From the NCBI RefSeq assembly GCF_015547515.1, contig NZ_JADMVE010000003.1:248001-312000 (forward strand): a stretch of DNA of 64,000 bases. Reading direction: 5' to 3'. Source of the DNA: Eubacterium sp. 1001713B170207_170306_E7 (GTDB taxonomy: Bacteria; Bacillota; Clostridia; Eubacteriales; Eubacteriaceae). Below, in pieces: positions 1 through 8,277 of the stretch; positions within the stretch are counted from its first letter, which is position 1, and each line of letters begins with the position of its first letter. Under the pieces are notes generated by a model. That model was not told where the DNA came from. It was given only the letters and a program-made list of their open reading frames with translations, and made no database searches. Made by a program: the position numbers and the translations under genes.

Positions 1-848
1 CCAGTTCGTTTTTCGGTGTTCTCTGCCATGCGCCGGATGGCGGAGAGCAGGAGATCAAAGTCCGATTCTATAAAGGCGCGCAGCGTCCCCTGCATGACAC
101 AGGCGTCAGGAATGACATTGGATTTAACGCCGCCATTGATGGTGCCGAATCCAATAATAAAAGGCCTCTGGGTGACGGCCGTGGCGTTGAGGCCCTCGAT
201 ATCACATAATAATGAAGCCGCTGCGCTCACAGCGCTGTTGCCCAGGGAGGCTTCTGCCCAGTGGCCTGAGGAACCTGTAACCTCGATTTTGAGGCCTGCG
301 ACTGTGGCCGTAGAGGCTTCCTCCTGTATTTCCATGCCAAAGGGCTCAGAATTGGCGAAATGAAAGATGATGAGCTGATCAGGCTTCGGCGATTCCAGCG
401 CCCCGCCATCCATCATCAGCCTGGCGCCGCGGCCGGTTTCCTCGGCTGGCTCAAACAGAAAACGGATATTGGTGGACAGCTCATCTTTATGCGCGCTTAA
501 AAGCCTGGCCAGCCCCAGAGTGAGGGCAGTGATCCCGTCATGGCCGCAGGCGTGGGATACGCCCGGCGTCCGGGAGGCGTAGGGAACAACTTTTTCATCG
601 GCAATGGGCAGCGCGTCAATCTCGGCCCGGATGGCGGTGGTAGGGTAACCGGGATTGACGATAAGGTCAGCGACCACACCAGTGGGCTCGATACGGCGGT
701 GTGGGATGGACAGGGCGTCCAGGTGGGCCTCAATGCAGTCCGCGGTCTGGTATTCCTCAAGGCTCAGCTCAGGGTTCTGATGGAGCTGCCGCCTCAGCAG
801 GATGATTTTCGGCAGCAGCGCGTGGATTTCAGTTTTAATTTGAGTCAT
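1..848 (-). CDS. M20-family amidohydrolase/peptidase, N-terminal part (3' end outside window)
   Basis: The first 282 codons of a minus-strand gene run off the left edge. The start is an ATG at 848 behind a good Shine-Dalgarno (GGAGG, about 6 nt upstream). The N-terminus reads MTQIKTEIHALLPKII, then RRQLHQNPELSLEE near residue 20, IRAEIDALPI near residue 72 and the metal-site signature SHACGHDG near residue 97. These are hallmarks of M20 amidohydrolases of the hippurate or N-acyl-amino-acid hydrolase type, which use two metal ions to cleave an N-acyl bond in the cytoplasm. The exact substrate cannot be read from the sequence. It is divergent from the ABC transporter operon that starts at 976. 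Confidence 0.85.
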   Translation of the reverse strand, partial: MTQIKTEIHALLPKIILLRRQLHQNPELSLEEYQTADCIEAHLDALSIPHRRIEPTGVVADLIVNPGYPTTAIRAEIDALPIADEKVVPYASRTPGVSHACGHDGITALTLGLARLLSAHKDELSTNIRFLFEPAEETGRGARLMMDGGALESPKPDQLIIFHFANSEPFGMEIQEEASTATVAGLKIEVTGSSGHWAEASLGNSAVSAAASLLCDIEGLNATAVTQRPFIIGFGTINGGVKSNVIPDACVMQGTLRAFIESDFDLLLSAIRRMAENTEKRT

Positions 849-975
849 TAAAATCCTCCAGTGGTGGGTTGAAAAGATGTTTTTTCAATTATACCATAAA
901 ATTTTCCAAATCCTTATAAAATCCTGAAAATTGACTTTTATACTGGAGTCATCAAAAGAGATAAGGAGCGATAAT

Positions 976-1698
976 ATGATTGAGTATTTGTTGGAAACAC
1001 GGGCTCTGAGCAAGCGCTTTAAGAAAACAGAGGCGGTTAAAAAGCTGAACCTGAGGGTGAGAAAAAACACCATTTACGGGCTTCTGGGCCCCAATGGAGC
1101 GGGCAAGTCCACCACCCTCAAGATGATGACTGGTATGCTGCGGCCCAGCGCCGGGGAGATCATCTTCGACGGGCACAGCTGGTCCAGGAAGGACCTTGAG
1201 CATATGGGTGTTTTGATTGAATGGCCGCCCCTTTATGATAACCTGACGGCCCAGGAGAACCTGAAGGTCCGCACGACTCTGCTGGGCCTCCCGGAAAAAA
1301 GAATCGGGCAGGTGCTGAAGATTGTAGACCTGAAGAATACCGGCAGCAAGCGCGCCGGACAGTTCTCCATGGGAATGAAGCAGCGGCTGGGTATTGCCCT
1401 GGCGCTGCTGGGCAGCCCGAAGCTGCTGATCCTGGATGAGCCGACCAATGGGCTGGACCCCATTGGAATCCAGGAGCTGCGGGAGCTGATCCGCTCCTTT
1501 CCAAAGCATGGCATCACCGTGATCCTGTCCAGCCATATCCTCTCTGAGGTGGAGCTCATGGCCGATGACATTGGCATTATCAGCGACGGCGTGCTGGGCT
1601 ACCAGTCAAAAATTCATAAGGGCGAGGACCTGGAGGCCCTGTTTATGCAGGTTGTTAAGAACAGCCGTGCCCGGGAAGGAGGCAGCGCAGCATGCTGA
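976..1698 (+). CDS. ABC transporter ATP-binding protein, lantibiotic/bacitracin-protection type (LanF/CprA-like)
   Basis: 240 aa. The start ATG at 976 follows AAGGAG; the open frame extends upstream to 931 but lacks a ribosome site there. It carries Walker A GPNGAGKST near residue 40, the signature FSMGMKQRLGIA near 130 and Walker B LLILDEPTNGLD near 155, so it is an ABC ATPase of the drug/lantibiotic exporter class. It overlaps the first permease by 7 nt and is followed by a second permease and a response regulator/kinase pair. That LanFEG-RK (CprABC-RK-like) order suggests it powers removal of lantibiotics or other cationic peptides from the membrane. The substrate is inferred from family and context. 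Confidence 0.88.
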   Translation: MIEYLLETRALSKRFKKTEAVKKLNLRVRKNTIYGLLGPNGAGKSTTLKMMTGMLRPSAGEIIFDGHSWSRKDLEHMGVLIEWPPLYDNLTAQENLKVRTTLLGLPEKRIGQVLKIVDLKNTGSKRAGQFSMGMKQRLGIALALLGSPKLLILDEPTNGLDPIGIQELRELIRSFPKHGITVILSSHILSEVELMADDIGIISDGVLGYQSKIHKGEDLEALFMQVVKNSRAREGGSAAC

Positions 1699-2450
1699 AG
1701 CTGATGAAAGCAGAAAACCTGAAATTTAAACGGACCTTCAGCCGCAAGCTGATTTTCCTCGGGCCTCTGGGGCTCATACTGCTGAGCTTTACCTTTGGCT
1801 TTGGCTACTATCAGATCAATGCCTTTAACTGGTGGTACACGCTGCTGTATCCAGGCTGCATTGCCCTGTTCGCGGCGCTTTCCAACCAGAAGGATGGGAA
1901 TAAAAAGCTTAAATACCAGAACCTTTACACAGTGCCGGTAGACCTTAAGACGTCCTGGCTGGCTAAAATGGGCGTCGTCGCCTTTTATGTACTGCTTAGC
2001 TGCGGCGTGGTGTTCCTGGGGATCATTCTGGGCACCCTGATCAAGGATTTTATCTGGCAGGGCACAGCGCTGCCGCTCACAGATACCCTTTTACCCATGC
2101 TGCTGGGCATGATTGTGATCTTTGTGACCAGTGTGTGGCAGATCCCCCTTTGCTTTATGCTTGCCAAGAAGCTTGGCTTTTTGGGGGCGGTGCTGCTCAA
2201 TGTGGGGGTGGGCACCGTTGGCGGCATCCTAGTGGCAGAAAAGAGCTTTTGGTATCTGATCCCATACGCCTGGACGCCCCGGGCCATGTGCCCGGTGATG
2301 GGCATCCGGCCGAATAACCTTCTGGTAGAGGCGGGAAGCCCGCTGCTCGACATAAGTGTGGTGCCCGTGGCAATCGTGCTGTCCCTGCTGCTGTGCGCGG
2401 CCCTGACCCTGCTCTGTATGTACTGGCTCAGCAAAAAGGAGGCGGCGTAG
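1692..2450 (+). CDS. Lantibiotic-protection ABC transporter permease (LanE/MutE-like)
   Basis: 252 aa, starting at ATG 1692 inside the end of the ATPase gene. The protein has about six hydrophobic segments, with a charged N-terminus (MLKLMKAENLKFKRTFSRK) that resembles the cytoplasmic lead of ABC-2 lantibiotic immunity permeases. It ends in a last membrane helix and SKKEAA. Its stop at 2450 abuts the next permease start at 2451, so the three transporter genes are translationally coupled. The likely role is one half of the membrane channel of a peptide-antibiotic protection transporter. Subfamily assignment rests on size, topology and operon order. Confidence 0.8.
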   Translation: MLKLMKAENLKFKRTFSRKLIFLGPLGLILLSFTFGFGYYQINAFNWWYTLLYPGCIALFAALSNQKDGNKKLKYQNLYTVPVDLKTSWLAKMGVVAFYVLLSCGVVFLGIILGTLIKDFIWQGTALPLTDTLLPMLLGMIVIFVTSVWQIPLCFMLAKKLGFLGAVLLNVGVGTVGGILVAEKSFWYLIPYAWTPRAMCPVMGIRPNNLLVEAGSPLLDISVVPVAIVLSLLLCAALTLLCMYWLSKKEAA

Positions 2451-3221
2451 ATGAAAAGCTTTCTGAGATCCTTTGGGACGGAAGCCCTTAAAATAAAGCA
2501 TACGCCCCTTTTGTGGCTGCATCTGATCCTCCCTCTTGTGGGCGTGGCCCTGTTTCTTTTTTACAGCGCGCTGTCGGCATGGGATACCGTGGTTTTGCTG
2601 ACGCTTTACTTTGAGGCGCTGGCCCTGGCTTTTCCGATGCTCATCGGTATTGTGTGCGGCATGGCAGCCTCCCAGGAGGAGCAGGCCGGTGGTTTTCAGA
2701 ACATGCTTGGCGTGCTGCCGTCCCGTCTGATGCCGTTTTTGAGTAAGGCTGGGTTTCTGGCAGTGCTGGGCCTTGGCTCGCTGGCGGCAGCCATCGGCCT
2801 TTACGGAGCGGGCTTTGCCCTGCTGCCGGGCCAGCAGGCTGTGCCGGCGCTGCTGTACCTGAAGCTGGCCGGGGTCCTGTTTGGGACCAGCTTGTTTTTA
2901 TACCTGCTCCACCTCTGGATTGGCCTGCGCTTTGGCAAGGGCGCGTCCATTTCGGTGGGGGTGGCGGGCTCGCTGGTGTCAGCGCTGATGCTGACAGGCC
3001 TCGGGGATGGTATCTGGTATTTTATTCCCTGGGCCTGGGGTGTGCGCCTCAGCGACATGGCGGTTTTAAACGCGATGACCTCCCCGTCACCGCAGGGGCT
3101 TATGTTTATCCAGAACGAAACCGCCGCCGGCTGGCTGGCGGCCGGCGTGGCCACGCTGCTGCTCCTTGCGTTCTGCCTGATCTGGTTTAAGCGCTGGGAG
3201 GGCAGAAGCGCCAGCGAGTAA
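2451..3221 (+). CDS. Lantibiotic-protection ABC transporter permease (LanG/MutG-like)
   Basis: 256 aa, starting immediately after the previous stop. Six hydrophobic stretches are visible, and the opening MKSFLRSFGTEALKIKHTPLLWLHL is typical of the second permease of LanFEG-type transporters. It shares the general fold and length of its neighbour but little sequence, as expected for paired MutE/MutG subunits. The segment YFIPWAWGVRLSDM recalls the WYLIPYAWTPRAM stretch of the first permease, a family-specific feature near the last helices. It probably forms a heterodimeric membrane domain with the 1692 product. Confidence 0.8.
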   Translation: MKSFLRSFGTEALKIKHTPLLWLHLILPLVGVALFLFYSALSAWDTVVLLTLYFEALALAFPMLIGIVCGMAASQEEQAGGFQNMLGVLPSRLMPFLSKAGFLAVLGLGSLAAAIGLYGAGFALLPGQQAVPALLYLKLAGVLFGTSLFLYLLHLWIGLRFGKGASISVGVAGSLVSALMLTGLGDGIWYFIPWAWGVRLSDMAVLNAMTSPSPQGLMFIQNETAAGWLAAGVATLLLLAFCLIWFKRWEGRSASE

Positions 3222-3228
3222 TTTATCC

Positions 3229-3257
3229 TTGTGCGCCGGGGCACAAAAAGCTATACT
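3229..3257 (+). promoter_or_regulatory. Promoter of the first two-component system with inverted repeat on the -35
   Basis: TTGTGC (3229-3234), a 17-nt spacer and TATACT (3252-3257) form a sigma-A-type promoter between the permease stop at 3221 and the response regulator start at 3295. The -35 is one arm of a perfect 6-bp inverted repeat, TTGTGC...GCACAA (3229-3246), which could be a regulator site. The pairing is seen directly; its use in autoregulation is inferred. Confidence 0.6.
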
Positions 3258-3294
3258 GGTGATAAAAGGACAGAAACAACAGGAGGCAGGATCA

Positions 3295-3954
3295 ATGGCA
3301 AGAATACTGGTGGTCGACGATGAAAAGGGAATTTTAAATCTGGTGAAGCGTGTGCTGGAAAAGGACGGGCATCAGGTCAGGACCATGGCCGATCCGGCAG
3401 AGCTTTCCATGAACGGGCTCGGAGCCTTTGACCTCATTCTTCTGGATGTGATGATGCCCGGAACCGATGGCTTTACCCTCTGCCGGGAGCTGCGGGAAAA
3501 TGTGGACTGCCCCATTCTTTTTCTGACCGCCAAAACCCTGGAGAAGGACATAATGTACGGCCTGGGCGTCGGCGGCGACGACTACATCACCAAGCCCTTT
3601 GGCAACGGCGAGCTGAGAGCCCGGGTGGCCGCCCACCTGCGTCGTGAAAAGCGTGAGAAGCGCAGTGTGCTGAGCCTGGACGGCATAAGGTTTAACCTCG
3701 GCGCCCATGAGATGCTGGCAGGGGAGCAGAAGGTCCCTCTGACCAAAAGCGAGTATGCCATCTGCGAGTTCCTGGCCAGAAGCCACGGGCAGGTCTTTTC
3801 CAAGGAGCAGATCTACGAGGCGGTGTACGGCTACGAGGGCGAGGGCGACAGCTCCGCCATCGCGGAGCATGTGAAAAATATCCGGGCTAAGCTCAGCGTT
3901 TACGGCTGCGCGCCCATTGAGACGGTCTGGGGGATTGGGTATAAATGGCAATGA
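3295..3954 (+). CDS. OmpR/PhoB-family response regulator (first pair)
   Basis: 219 aa. ATG 3295 is chosen because AGGAGGCAGG lies just upstream; the frame opens earlier at 3229 inside the promoter. The receiver domain (1-115) has the acidic pair D8/D9, phospho-acceptor D51 in LILLDVMMPG, T78 and K100. A winged-helix DNA-binding domain (about 125-219) ends in ETVWGIGYKW, the usual C-terminus of OmpR-type regulators. Downstream of the LanFEG-type transporter and overlapping its kinase by 10 nt, it most likely controls the transporter in response to antimicrobial peptides, like CprR. Confidence 0.9.
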   Translation: MARILVVDDEKGILNLVKRVLEKDGHQVRTMADPAELSMNGLGAFDLILLDVMMPGTDGFTLCRELRENVDCPILFLTAKTLEKDIMYGLGVGGDDYITKPFGNGELRARVAAHLRREKREKRSVLSLDGIRFNLGAHEMLAGEQKVPLTKSEYAICEFLARSHGQVFSKEQIYEAVYGYEGEGDSSAIAEHVKNIRAKLSVYGCAPIETVWGIGYKWQ

Positions 3955-5348
3955 GTGCGCGCCCTAAAAAGATCAGCAGGCTTATCTTAATCTATGCCGG
4001 TCTGCTTGTTTTGTCCTTTGTGGTGGTGCTGGTTATGGCGGCTGGCGCTTTGACCGAGATTATCACATCGGACCAGTTCGTCCCGGCCAACAGTGTGGAG
4101 AACGCGATCCGGGAGCAGAAGGAGGCTATCCAGGCCACAGAGCCCTTTGACCCGTCATTGGTTCCGGACGGGAGCCGCTACGCGCTGATCAGCCATGAGG
4201 GACAGGTGCTGGATACCGATATGGATCAAAAAACACTTGCGGAGGCCCAGGAATATGCCAGGCAGGGCGTAAACATTTTCGGCGACCGGTTCTATTACCG
4301 GATCGCCCGCGCCGACGGGGACTGTATCCTTCAATACTATATCAAAGCGTCCTATAAAGACGAGGCGTTGAATCAGAGACTGCCCTCGCCGGAAACAATG
4401 ATGAACGCGGTGATTATCACAGGGGCGGCGCTTTATATCCTGCTGATCTTTTTGGGTACCCGGGCATTCAGCAAACGTCTGAAGGGCGAGCTGGCCCCGC
4501 TCATGGAGGCCACAAACGCCATCCGGAACCAGGATCTGGAATACAAAGCCGGCCCATCGGGCATATGGGAGTTTAATCAGGTGTTAGACTCCATGGACGA
4601 TATGCGCCTCGCCCTGAAGCAGTCTCTGGAGCAGCAGTGGCGTGAGGAACAGGAAAAGCAGGAGCAGATCAGCGCTCTGGCCCATGATATCAAGACGCCG
4701 CTGACCATTATAAAAGGAAACAGCGAGCTGCTCGCAGAGGAGGACCTGAACGGAGACCAGGCCGAAAGTGTCCGTTATATCCACGATAACGCAGAGGTTA
4801 TAGAGGAGTATACGCGCCTTTTGATGGAGGTATCTCAGGATAAGGCAGCCTGGAGCCTGAATGCGGAGGCGATCCCCACAGCAGCCTTTTTAGAGCGCAT
4901 AAAAAAACAGGCTGTGGGCTACACAGCCCGCAGGCAGATCCGGCTGTGTGTGGACACCGAATGTCTGCCCGGGCACTTTACCGGCGACCGCCGGCTTTTG
5001 ATCCGGGCGGTGATGAACATCATTGCCAACGGGGCTGATTACACGCCCGAGGGCGGCAGGATTGAGCTTAAGGCAGCGGGTGACAGCGGCATGCTGGTCC
5101 TCACCGTGACCGACGGCGGGCCAGGGTTCAGCGCGGACGCGCTCAGAAACGCGGCCCGCAAATTTTACATGGGCGACAAGAGCAGAAGCTGTGAAAAGCA
5201 CTACGGCATGGGGCTTTACATCGCCGACAGTATTATCAGCCAGCACCGCGGCAGCCTGTGCCTGGAAAACGATCCTGTGACAGGCCATGGCCGGGTGGTG
5301 ATAAAACTGCCAATTGAGGAATTTTTGTCACCGTTTTGTCAAAAATAG
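3945..5348 (+). CDS. Sensor histidine kinase (first pair)
   Basis: 467 aa. ATG 3945 and ATG 3951 are both possible; the latter gives the classic ATGA overlap with the regulator stop. One membrane helix lies near residues 13-35, an extracytoplasmic domain of about 120 residues follows, and a second helix lies near 150-168. The phospho-acceptor is H247 in ALAHDIKTPLTII. The ATP-binding domain carries the N box (IIANGADYTPEGG), G1 (DGGPGF) and G2 (GMGLYIA). The HDIKTP version of the H box is typical of kinases linked to lantibiotic-protection transporters. Its last codons overlap the repeat box preceding the second pair. Confidence 0.88.
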   Translation: MAMSARPKKISRLILIYAGLLVLSFVVVLVMAAGALTEIITSDQFVPANSVENAIREQKEAIQATEPFDPSLVPDGSRYALISHEGQVLDTDMDQKTLAEAQEYARQGVNIFGDRFYYRIARADGDCILQYYIKASYKDEALNQRLPSPETMMNAVIITGAALYILLIFLGTRAFSKRLKGELAPLMEATNAIRNQDLEYKAGPSGIWEFNQVLDSMDDMRLALKQSLEQQWREEQEKQEQISALAHDIKTPLTIIKGNSELLAEEDLNGDQAESVRYIHDNAEVIEEYTRLLMEVSQDKAAWSLNAEAIPTAAFLERIKKQAVGYTARRQIRLCVDTECLPGHFTGDRRLLIRAVMNIIANGADYTPEGGRIELKAAGDSGMLVLTVTDGGPGFSADALRNAARKFYMGDKSRSCEKHYGMGLYIADSIISQHRGSLCLENDPVTGHGRVVIKLPIEEFLSPFCQK

Positions 5349-5358
5349 GGTGTATACT
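5325..5358 (+). promoter_or_regulatory. Pho-box-like direct repeat with -10 before the second two-component system
   Basis: Two TTGTCA copies (5325-5330 and 5336-5341) sit exactly 11 bp apart, each followed by a short spacer, and TATACT follows at 5353-5358. There is no conventional -35; the second repeat occupies that position. This geometry (two 11-bp half-sites then 6 nt then the -10) is that of class II promoters activated by PhoB/OmpR-type regulators. The box overlaps the last codons of the preceding kinase. The same layout recurs at 53208-53241. Confidence 0.55.
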
Positions 5359-5390
5359 GGGCATATGTAAGGGAACATGAGGTGAAAAAG

Positions 5391-6086
5391 ATGGAAAAAA
5401 TGCTGATCGCAGATGATAACAAACAGATAACAGCCGTGCTCACTGCCTACGCGCGCAAGGAGGGCTTTGAGCCTGTGGTCGCCTATGACGGCGAGGCGGC
5501 GCTCTGCGCCTACAGGCGGGAGGCCCCGGCGGTCATTCTGCTGGATGTGATGATGCCAAAGCTTGACGGGTTTGAGGTATGCCGGCAGATACGGGAGGAA
5601 TCCGCAGTGCCCATCATCATGATCACAGCCCGGGGCGAGGATTTTGAGAAGATCATGGGCCTGGACATCGGGGCCGATGATTATATTGTCAAGCCCTTTT
5701 CCGGAGGTGAGGTCATGGCGCGGGTGCGGGCCATCCTGCGCCGGCTGTCCCGGGACGGCGGGGGCAGGCGCCAGTTTTTCAGCTACAAGGGCCTGACCAT
5801 GGATTTGGATACCTATACGACCACCGTGAACGGCGAGGTGGTGCCGCTCACGAAAAAGGAGACAGAGCTGTTCTGGACCCTTGCGGCCAACCGAAACAGG
5901 GTTTTTTCAAGGGACAACCTGCTGGATGCGGTCTGGGGCTATGACTATTACGGCGACAACCGCACCGTCGATTCCCATATCCGGCGGCTGCGGGCCAAGC
6001 TGGACAAAAGAGAGCACCCCGGGTGGAGCGTTGCGACCATCTGGGGGGTGGGTTACCGTTTCGAGGTGAATGATGAGGAAGCGTAG
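5391..6086 (+). CDS. OmpR/PhoB-family response regulator (second pair)
   Basis: 231 aa from ATG 5391, which has GAGGTG six bases upstream; GTG 5382 would add three residues. The receiver domain has D8/D9, phospho-acceptor D52 in ILLDVMMPKLDGF and K101 in DDYIVKPF. The winged-helix effector domain ends in TIWGVGYRFEV. It overlaps its kinase by 17 nt. The preceding promoter carries an 11-bp-spaced TGTCA repeat, so the protein may bind that repeat and control its own operon and the amidase gene at 53278; this link is inference from shared sequence only. Confidence 0.9.
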   Translation: MEKMLIADDNKQITAVLTAYARKEGFEPVVAYDGEAALCAYRREAPAVILLDVMMPKLDGFEVCRQIREESAVPIIMITARGEDFEKIMGLDIGADDYIVKPFSGGEVMARVRAILRRLSRDGGGRRQFFSYKGLTMDLDTYTTTVNGEVVPLTKKETELFWTLAANRNRVFSRDNLLDAVWGYDYYGDNRTVDSHIRRLRAKLDKREHPGWSVATIWGVGYRFEVNDEEA

Positions 6087-7569
6087 CATTGCCTTTAAGC
6101 TGGGGCTCTATTTTTCACTGGCCCTGCTGGCCTTCGCGCTGGTGGCGGGCTCGGTGTTTTTTCTGCTGTTTAAAAAGCAGAACGTGGCGCTGACCCAGAA
6201 GCAGCTGGAGGACCGGGCCACTGCCATCGCCGGCACCTTTGGCAGCTTTATATCCGCCGAGGGCAGCGGCAGGCGCGGCGAGGGGGCCCACGGCAGCGGA
6301 GGGAACGGCATGGGCTACGCGGCCTATATCCGCTTTCTGGACGATATTGCCATGGCAGATGTATGGGTGGTGGATGGCGACCATAATCTGGTCACCCCAT
6401 CCAGCCACGAAGGCCATGAGACCGCTGCGTCTACCTATAACTACGCAGATCTGCCGGCCGACGCCGAAACCGTGGTGGACCAGGCCTTTGGAGGCCAGGT
6501 AACTGCGAGCGAGGGCTTCTCAGGTCTGCTGAACGCCCCGACCCTGACAGTCGGGGCCCCGGTCCGGGACAGCGCAGGCAATATCCAGGCCGTGGTGCTG
6601 CTTCACTCTCCGGTGGAGGGCATTGAGGCCGCGGCCAACGAGGGCTTCAGAACCCTGGCCATCAGCCTGTGCGTGGCGTTGGTGATCGGGATCGGCTTTG
6701 CCGTGCTGCTGGCGCGCAGCTTTACAAAGCCCATGAAGGAAATGCAGGTAATGGCCGGGCGTCTGGCCGGGGGCGACTATACGGCCGCCAGCCATATCGG
6801 CCGTCAGGATGAGATCGGCCAGCTGGCCGCCTCGCTGGATACCCTGAGCCATCAGCTCAAGCTCTCCAGTGAGGAGCATGAGCGCTTCCAGAAAATGCAG
6901 CAGGTCTTTTTCTCCAATATCTCCCATGAGCTTAAAACCCCGGTGACTGTGCTCTGCGGCTCTTTAGAGGCTCTGGCCGGCGGCGTGGTGACAGATCCGG
7001 ACCAGGTGGCCGCCTATCATCAGGAAATGTACGCGGAGAGTCTGGCGCTGAAACGGCTGGTCAATGACCTGCTGGACCTGTCCAGACTCCAGAACGCCGA
7101 GTTCAGCCTTAACCTGGAGCGGGTAAATCTGTGTGATATCCTCAGTGAGGTGCGGCGCAGCGCCCAGAATATGGCAAAGGCGAAGGCGCTGGCCATCACC
7201 ACAGAGATGGACACAGGTCTTTACTTTATGCAGGGGGACTACCTGCGGCTGCGGCAGCTGCTCATGATCATCATGAGCAACGCCATAAAATTTTCACCAG
7301 AGGGCGGGCAGATCGAAATGCGCCTGTGTGGGAGCACCCTCACCATTTCCGATCATGGCTGCGGAATCAGCCAGGAGGACCAGAAGCATATTTTTGAACG
7401 CTTTTATAAAACCCTGTCCGAGGAAAATGCCGAGGGAACCGGACTGGGCCTGCCCATTGCCAGGGAGATCGCGGAGCGGCACAATATTGGCCTGGTGGTT
7501 ACCAGTGAAGAAGGGCAGGGCACAACCGTGACCCTGGATCTGCCCGGCAAAGAGAACACGACCGTCTGA
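6070..7569 (+). CDS. HAMP-domain sensor histidine kinase (second pair)
   Basis: 499 aa. ATG 6070 (or 6073) follows GAGGTGA inside the regulator gene. A membrane helix spans about residues 10-32, an extracytoplasmic region runs to about 195, a second helix follows, then a HAMP domain near 215-270. The phospho-acceptor is H286 in ISHELKTPVTVL. The N box is IIMSNAIKFSPEGG, followed by a G box DHGCGIS and GTGLGLPIA. The final codons Thr-Thr-Val and the TGA stop lie inside the palindrome that begins the mirrored element at 7558, so the natural C-terminus may have been altered by that insertion. Confidence 0.9.
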   Translation: MMRKRSIAFKLGLYFSLALLAFALVAGSVFFLLFKKQNVALTQKQLEDRATAIAGTFGSFISAEGSGRRGEGAHGSGGNGMGYAAYIRFLDDIAMADVWVVDGDHNLVTPSSHEGHETAASTYNYADLPADAETVVDQAFGGQVTASEGFSGLLNAPTLTVGAPVRDSAGNIQAVVLLHSPVEGIEAAANEGFRTLAISLCVALVIGIGFAVLLARSFTKPMKEMQVMAGRLAGGDYTAASHIGRQDEIGQLAASLDTLSHQLKLSSEEHERFQKMQQVFFSNISHELKTPVTVLCGSLEALAGGVVTDPDQVAAYHQEMYAESLALKRLVNDLLDLSRLQNAEFSLNLERVNLCDILSEVRRSAQNMAKAKALAITTEMDTGLYFMQGDYLRLRQLLMIIMSNAIKFSPEGGQIEMRLCGSTLTISDHGCGISQEDQKHIFERFYKTLSEENAEGTGLGLPIAREIAERHNIGLVVTSEEGQGTTVTLDLPGKENTTV

Positions 7570-7582
7570 AACGGGCGGTCGT
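7558..7582. repeat. Dispersed palindrome, copy 1 (left end of mirrored element)
   Basis: ACGACCG...CGGTCGT with an 11-nt centre. It includes the last three sense codons and the stop of the kinase gene. It is the left terminal inverted repeat of the mirrored element. Confidence 0.75.
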
Positions 7583-8060
7583 GGTATCGTATAGCTAAAT
7601 CCGCCGAAGGACATTCAGATATACGGCACAATCAGGGTACTCTTACCTCACCGCTTCGGCGGTCTGCGAAAAATGTACAACCTTCTTTCTCAATGAGACC
7701 GCAGGCGCAGTTCGGTAAAGTACCCTGCTCGCGCCACACGGGGAGAATATCCTTCGGCTCATCTGCAAATGGTGGCTTTGCGGTGTAGCGCCTAAGAATG
7801 AGAGGGTAGTATAAATCTTATCAAGTTTAACAGAGCTGTATATCAGCTTGTCAATTTTCTGAGGAAGCAATGGATTTTTTACCTGCCCCGTTGCAGAGCG
7901 TGGCACTTTACCGAAGCGGGTACGCCTATGGTCTCATGACCAGACAAATTTGTACAGAATTGCGCAGACCATCGAAGCTGTGAGGTAAGAGTGCCACGAT
8001 TTGCGGCATCCAGAAAATCCATTGCTGGTTCCTCGCTGCACCGCAGTCTCCGTCTCCACC

Positions 8061-8085
8061 ACGACCGCCCGTTTCGTACGGTCGT
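8061..8085. repeat. Dispersed palindrome, copy 2 (right end of mirrored element)
   Basis: ACGACCG...CGGTCGT with centre CCCGTTTCGTA. Read in reverse it matches copy 1 at 23 of 25 positions. Confidence 0.75.
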
Positions 8086-8235
8086 GAATAAAATATAGGC
8101 TGAAATGGATAGAAGGAGTTAGCCTGTCAGGCTAATTTTCTTTAGAGAATAAGAGAAATGAAAACAAAGCGGTTAAAATTAAAAAACAAAGGACATCGGA
8201 TCAAAAATTCTTAAGAAAAGCTTTGGTAATTTATA

Positions 8236-8277
8236 AAAAAAGTGCTGGCTGGGGGCTACCAGCCGGCACTTTTTATA
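8236..8277 (+). terminator. Intrinsic terminator
   Basis: GTGC(t)GGCTGG (8242-8252) pairs with CCAGCC(g)GCAC (8259-8269), flanked by an A-run on the left and TTTTTATATTTTTTT on the right. It could end transcripts entering from the kinase operon or from the mirrored element. The rest of 8086-8400 shows no gene, only a short inverted repeat (TTAGCCTG/CAGGCTAA) near 8119-8136. Confidence 0.75.

Larger units (their letters stand above)
7558..8085. mobile_element. Non-coding mirrored element with two inverted structured units and palindromic ends
   Basis: This stretch of 528 bp has no credible gene. It is bounded by two 25-bp palindromes (7558-7582 and 8061-8085) that are inverted copies of each other with 23 of 25 bases equal. 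Inside lie two homologous units of about 160-175 bp in opposite orientation: unit A (about 7603-7758, + strand) and unit B (about 7861-8034, - strand). Shared blocks include CTCTTACCTCAC, GGTCTGCG, TGTACAA, TGAGACC and CGGTAAAG. Stems pair in both units with different bases: 7603-7611 with 7750-7758 and 7633-7647 with 7714-7727 in A; 7861-7878 with 8014-8034 and 7899-7912 with 7984-7998 in B. It could be a MITE-like element or a structured RNA; I recognise no known family. A minus-strand frame at 7643-7906 crosses the stems and is not credited. Confidence 0.6.

Noticed and set aside
952-1536. Long minus-strand frame opposite the ABC ATPase gene
   Set aside because: Antisense shadow of a GC-rich gene with clear ABC motifs on the plus strand.
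7643-7906. Minus-strand 87-residue open frame across the mirrored element
   Set aside because: It runs through paired stems of both units, has no clear ribosome site and no recognisable protein pattern.
8060-8090. CRISPR repeat possibility for the recurring palindrome
   Set aside because: Copies are 0.5 to 26 kb apart with no regular spacers and no cas genes.
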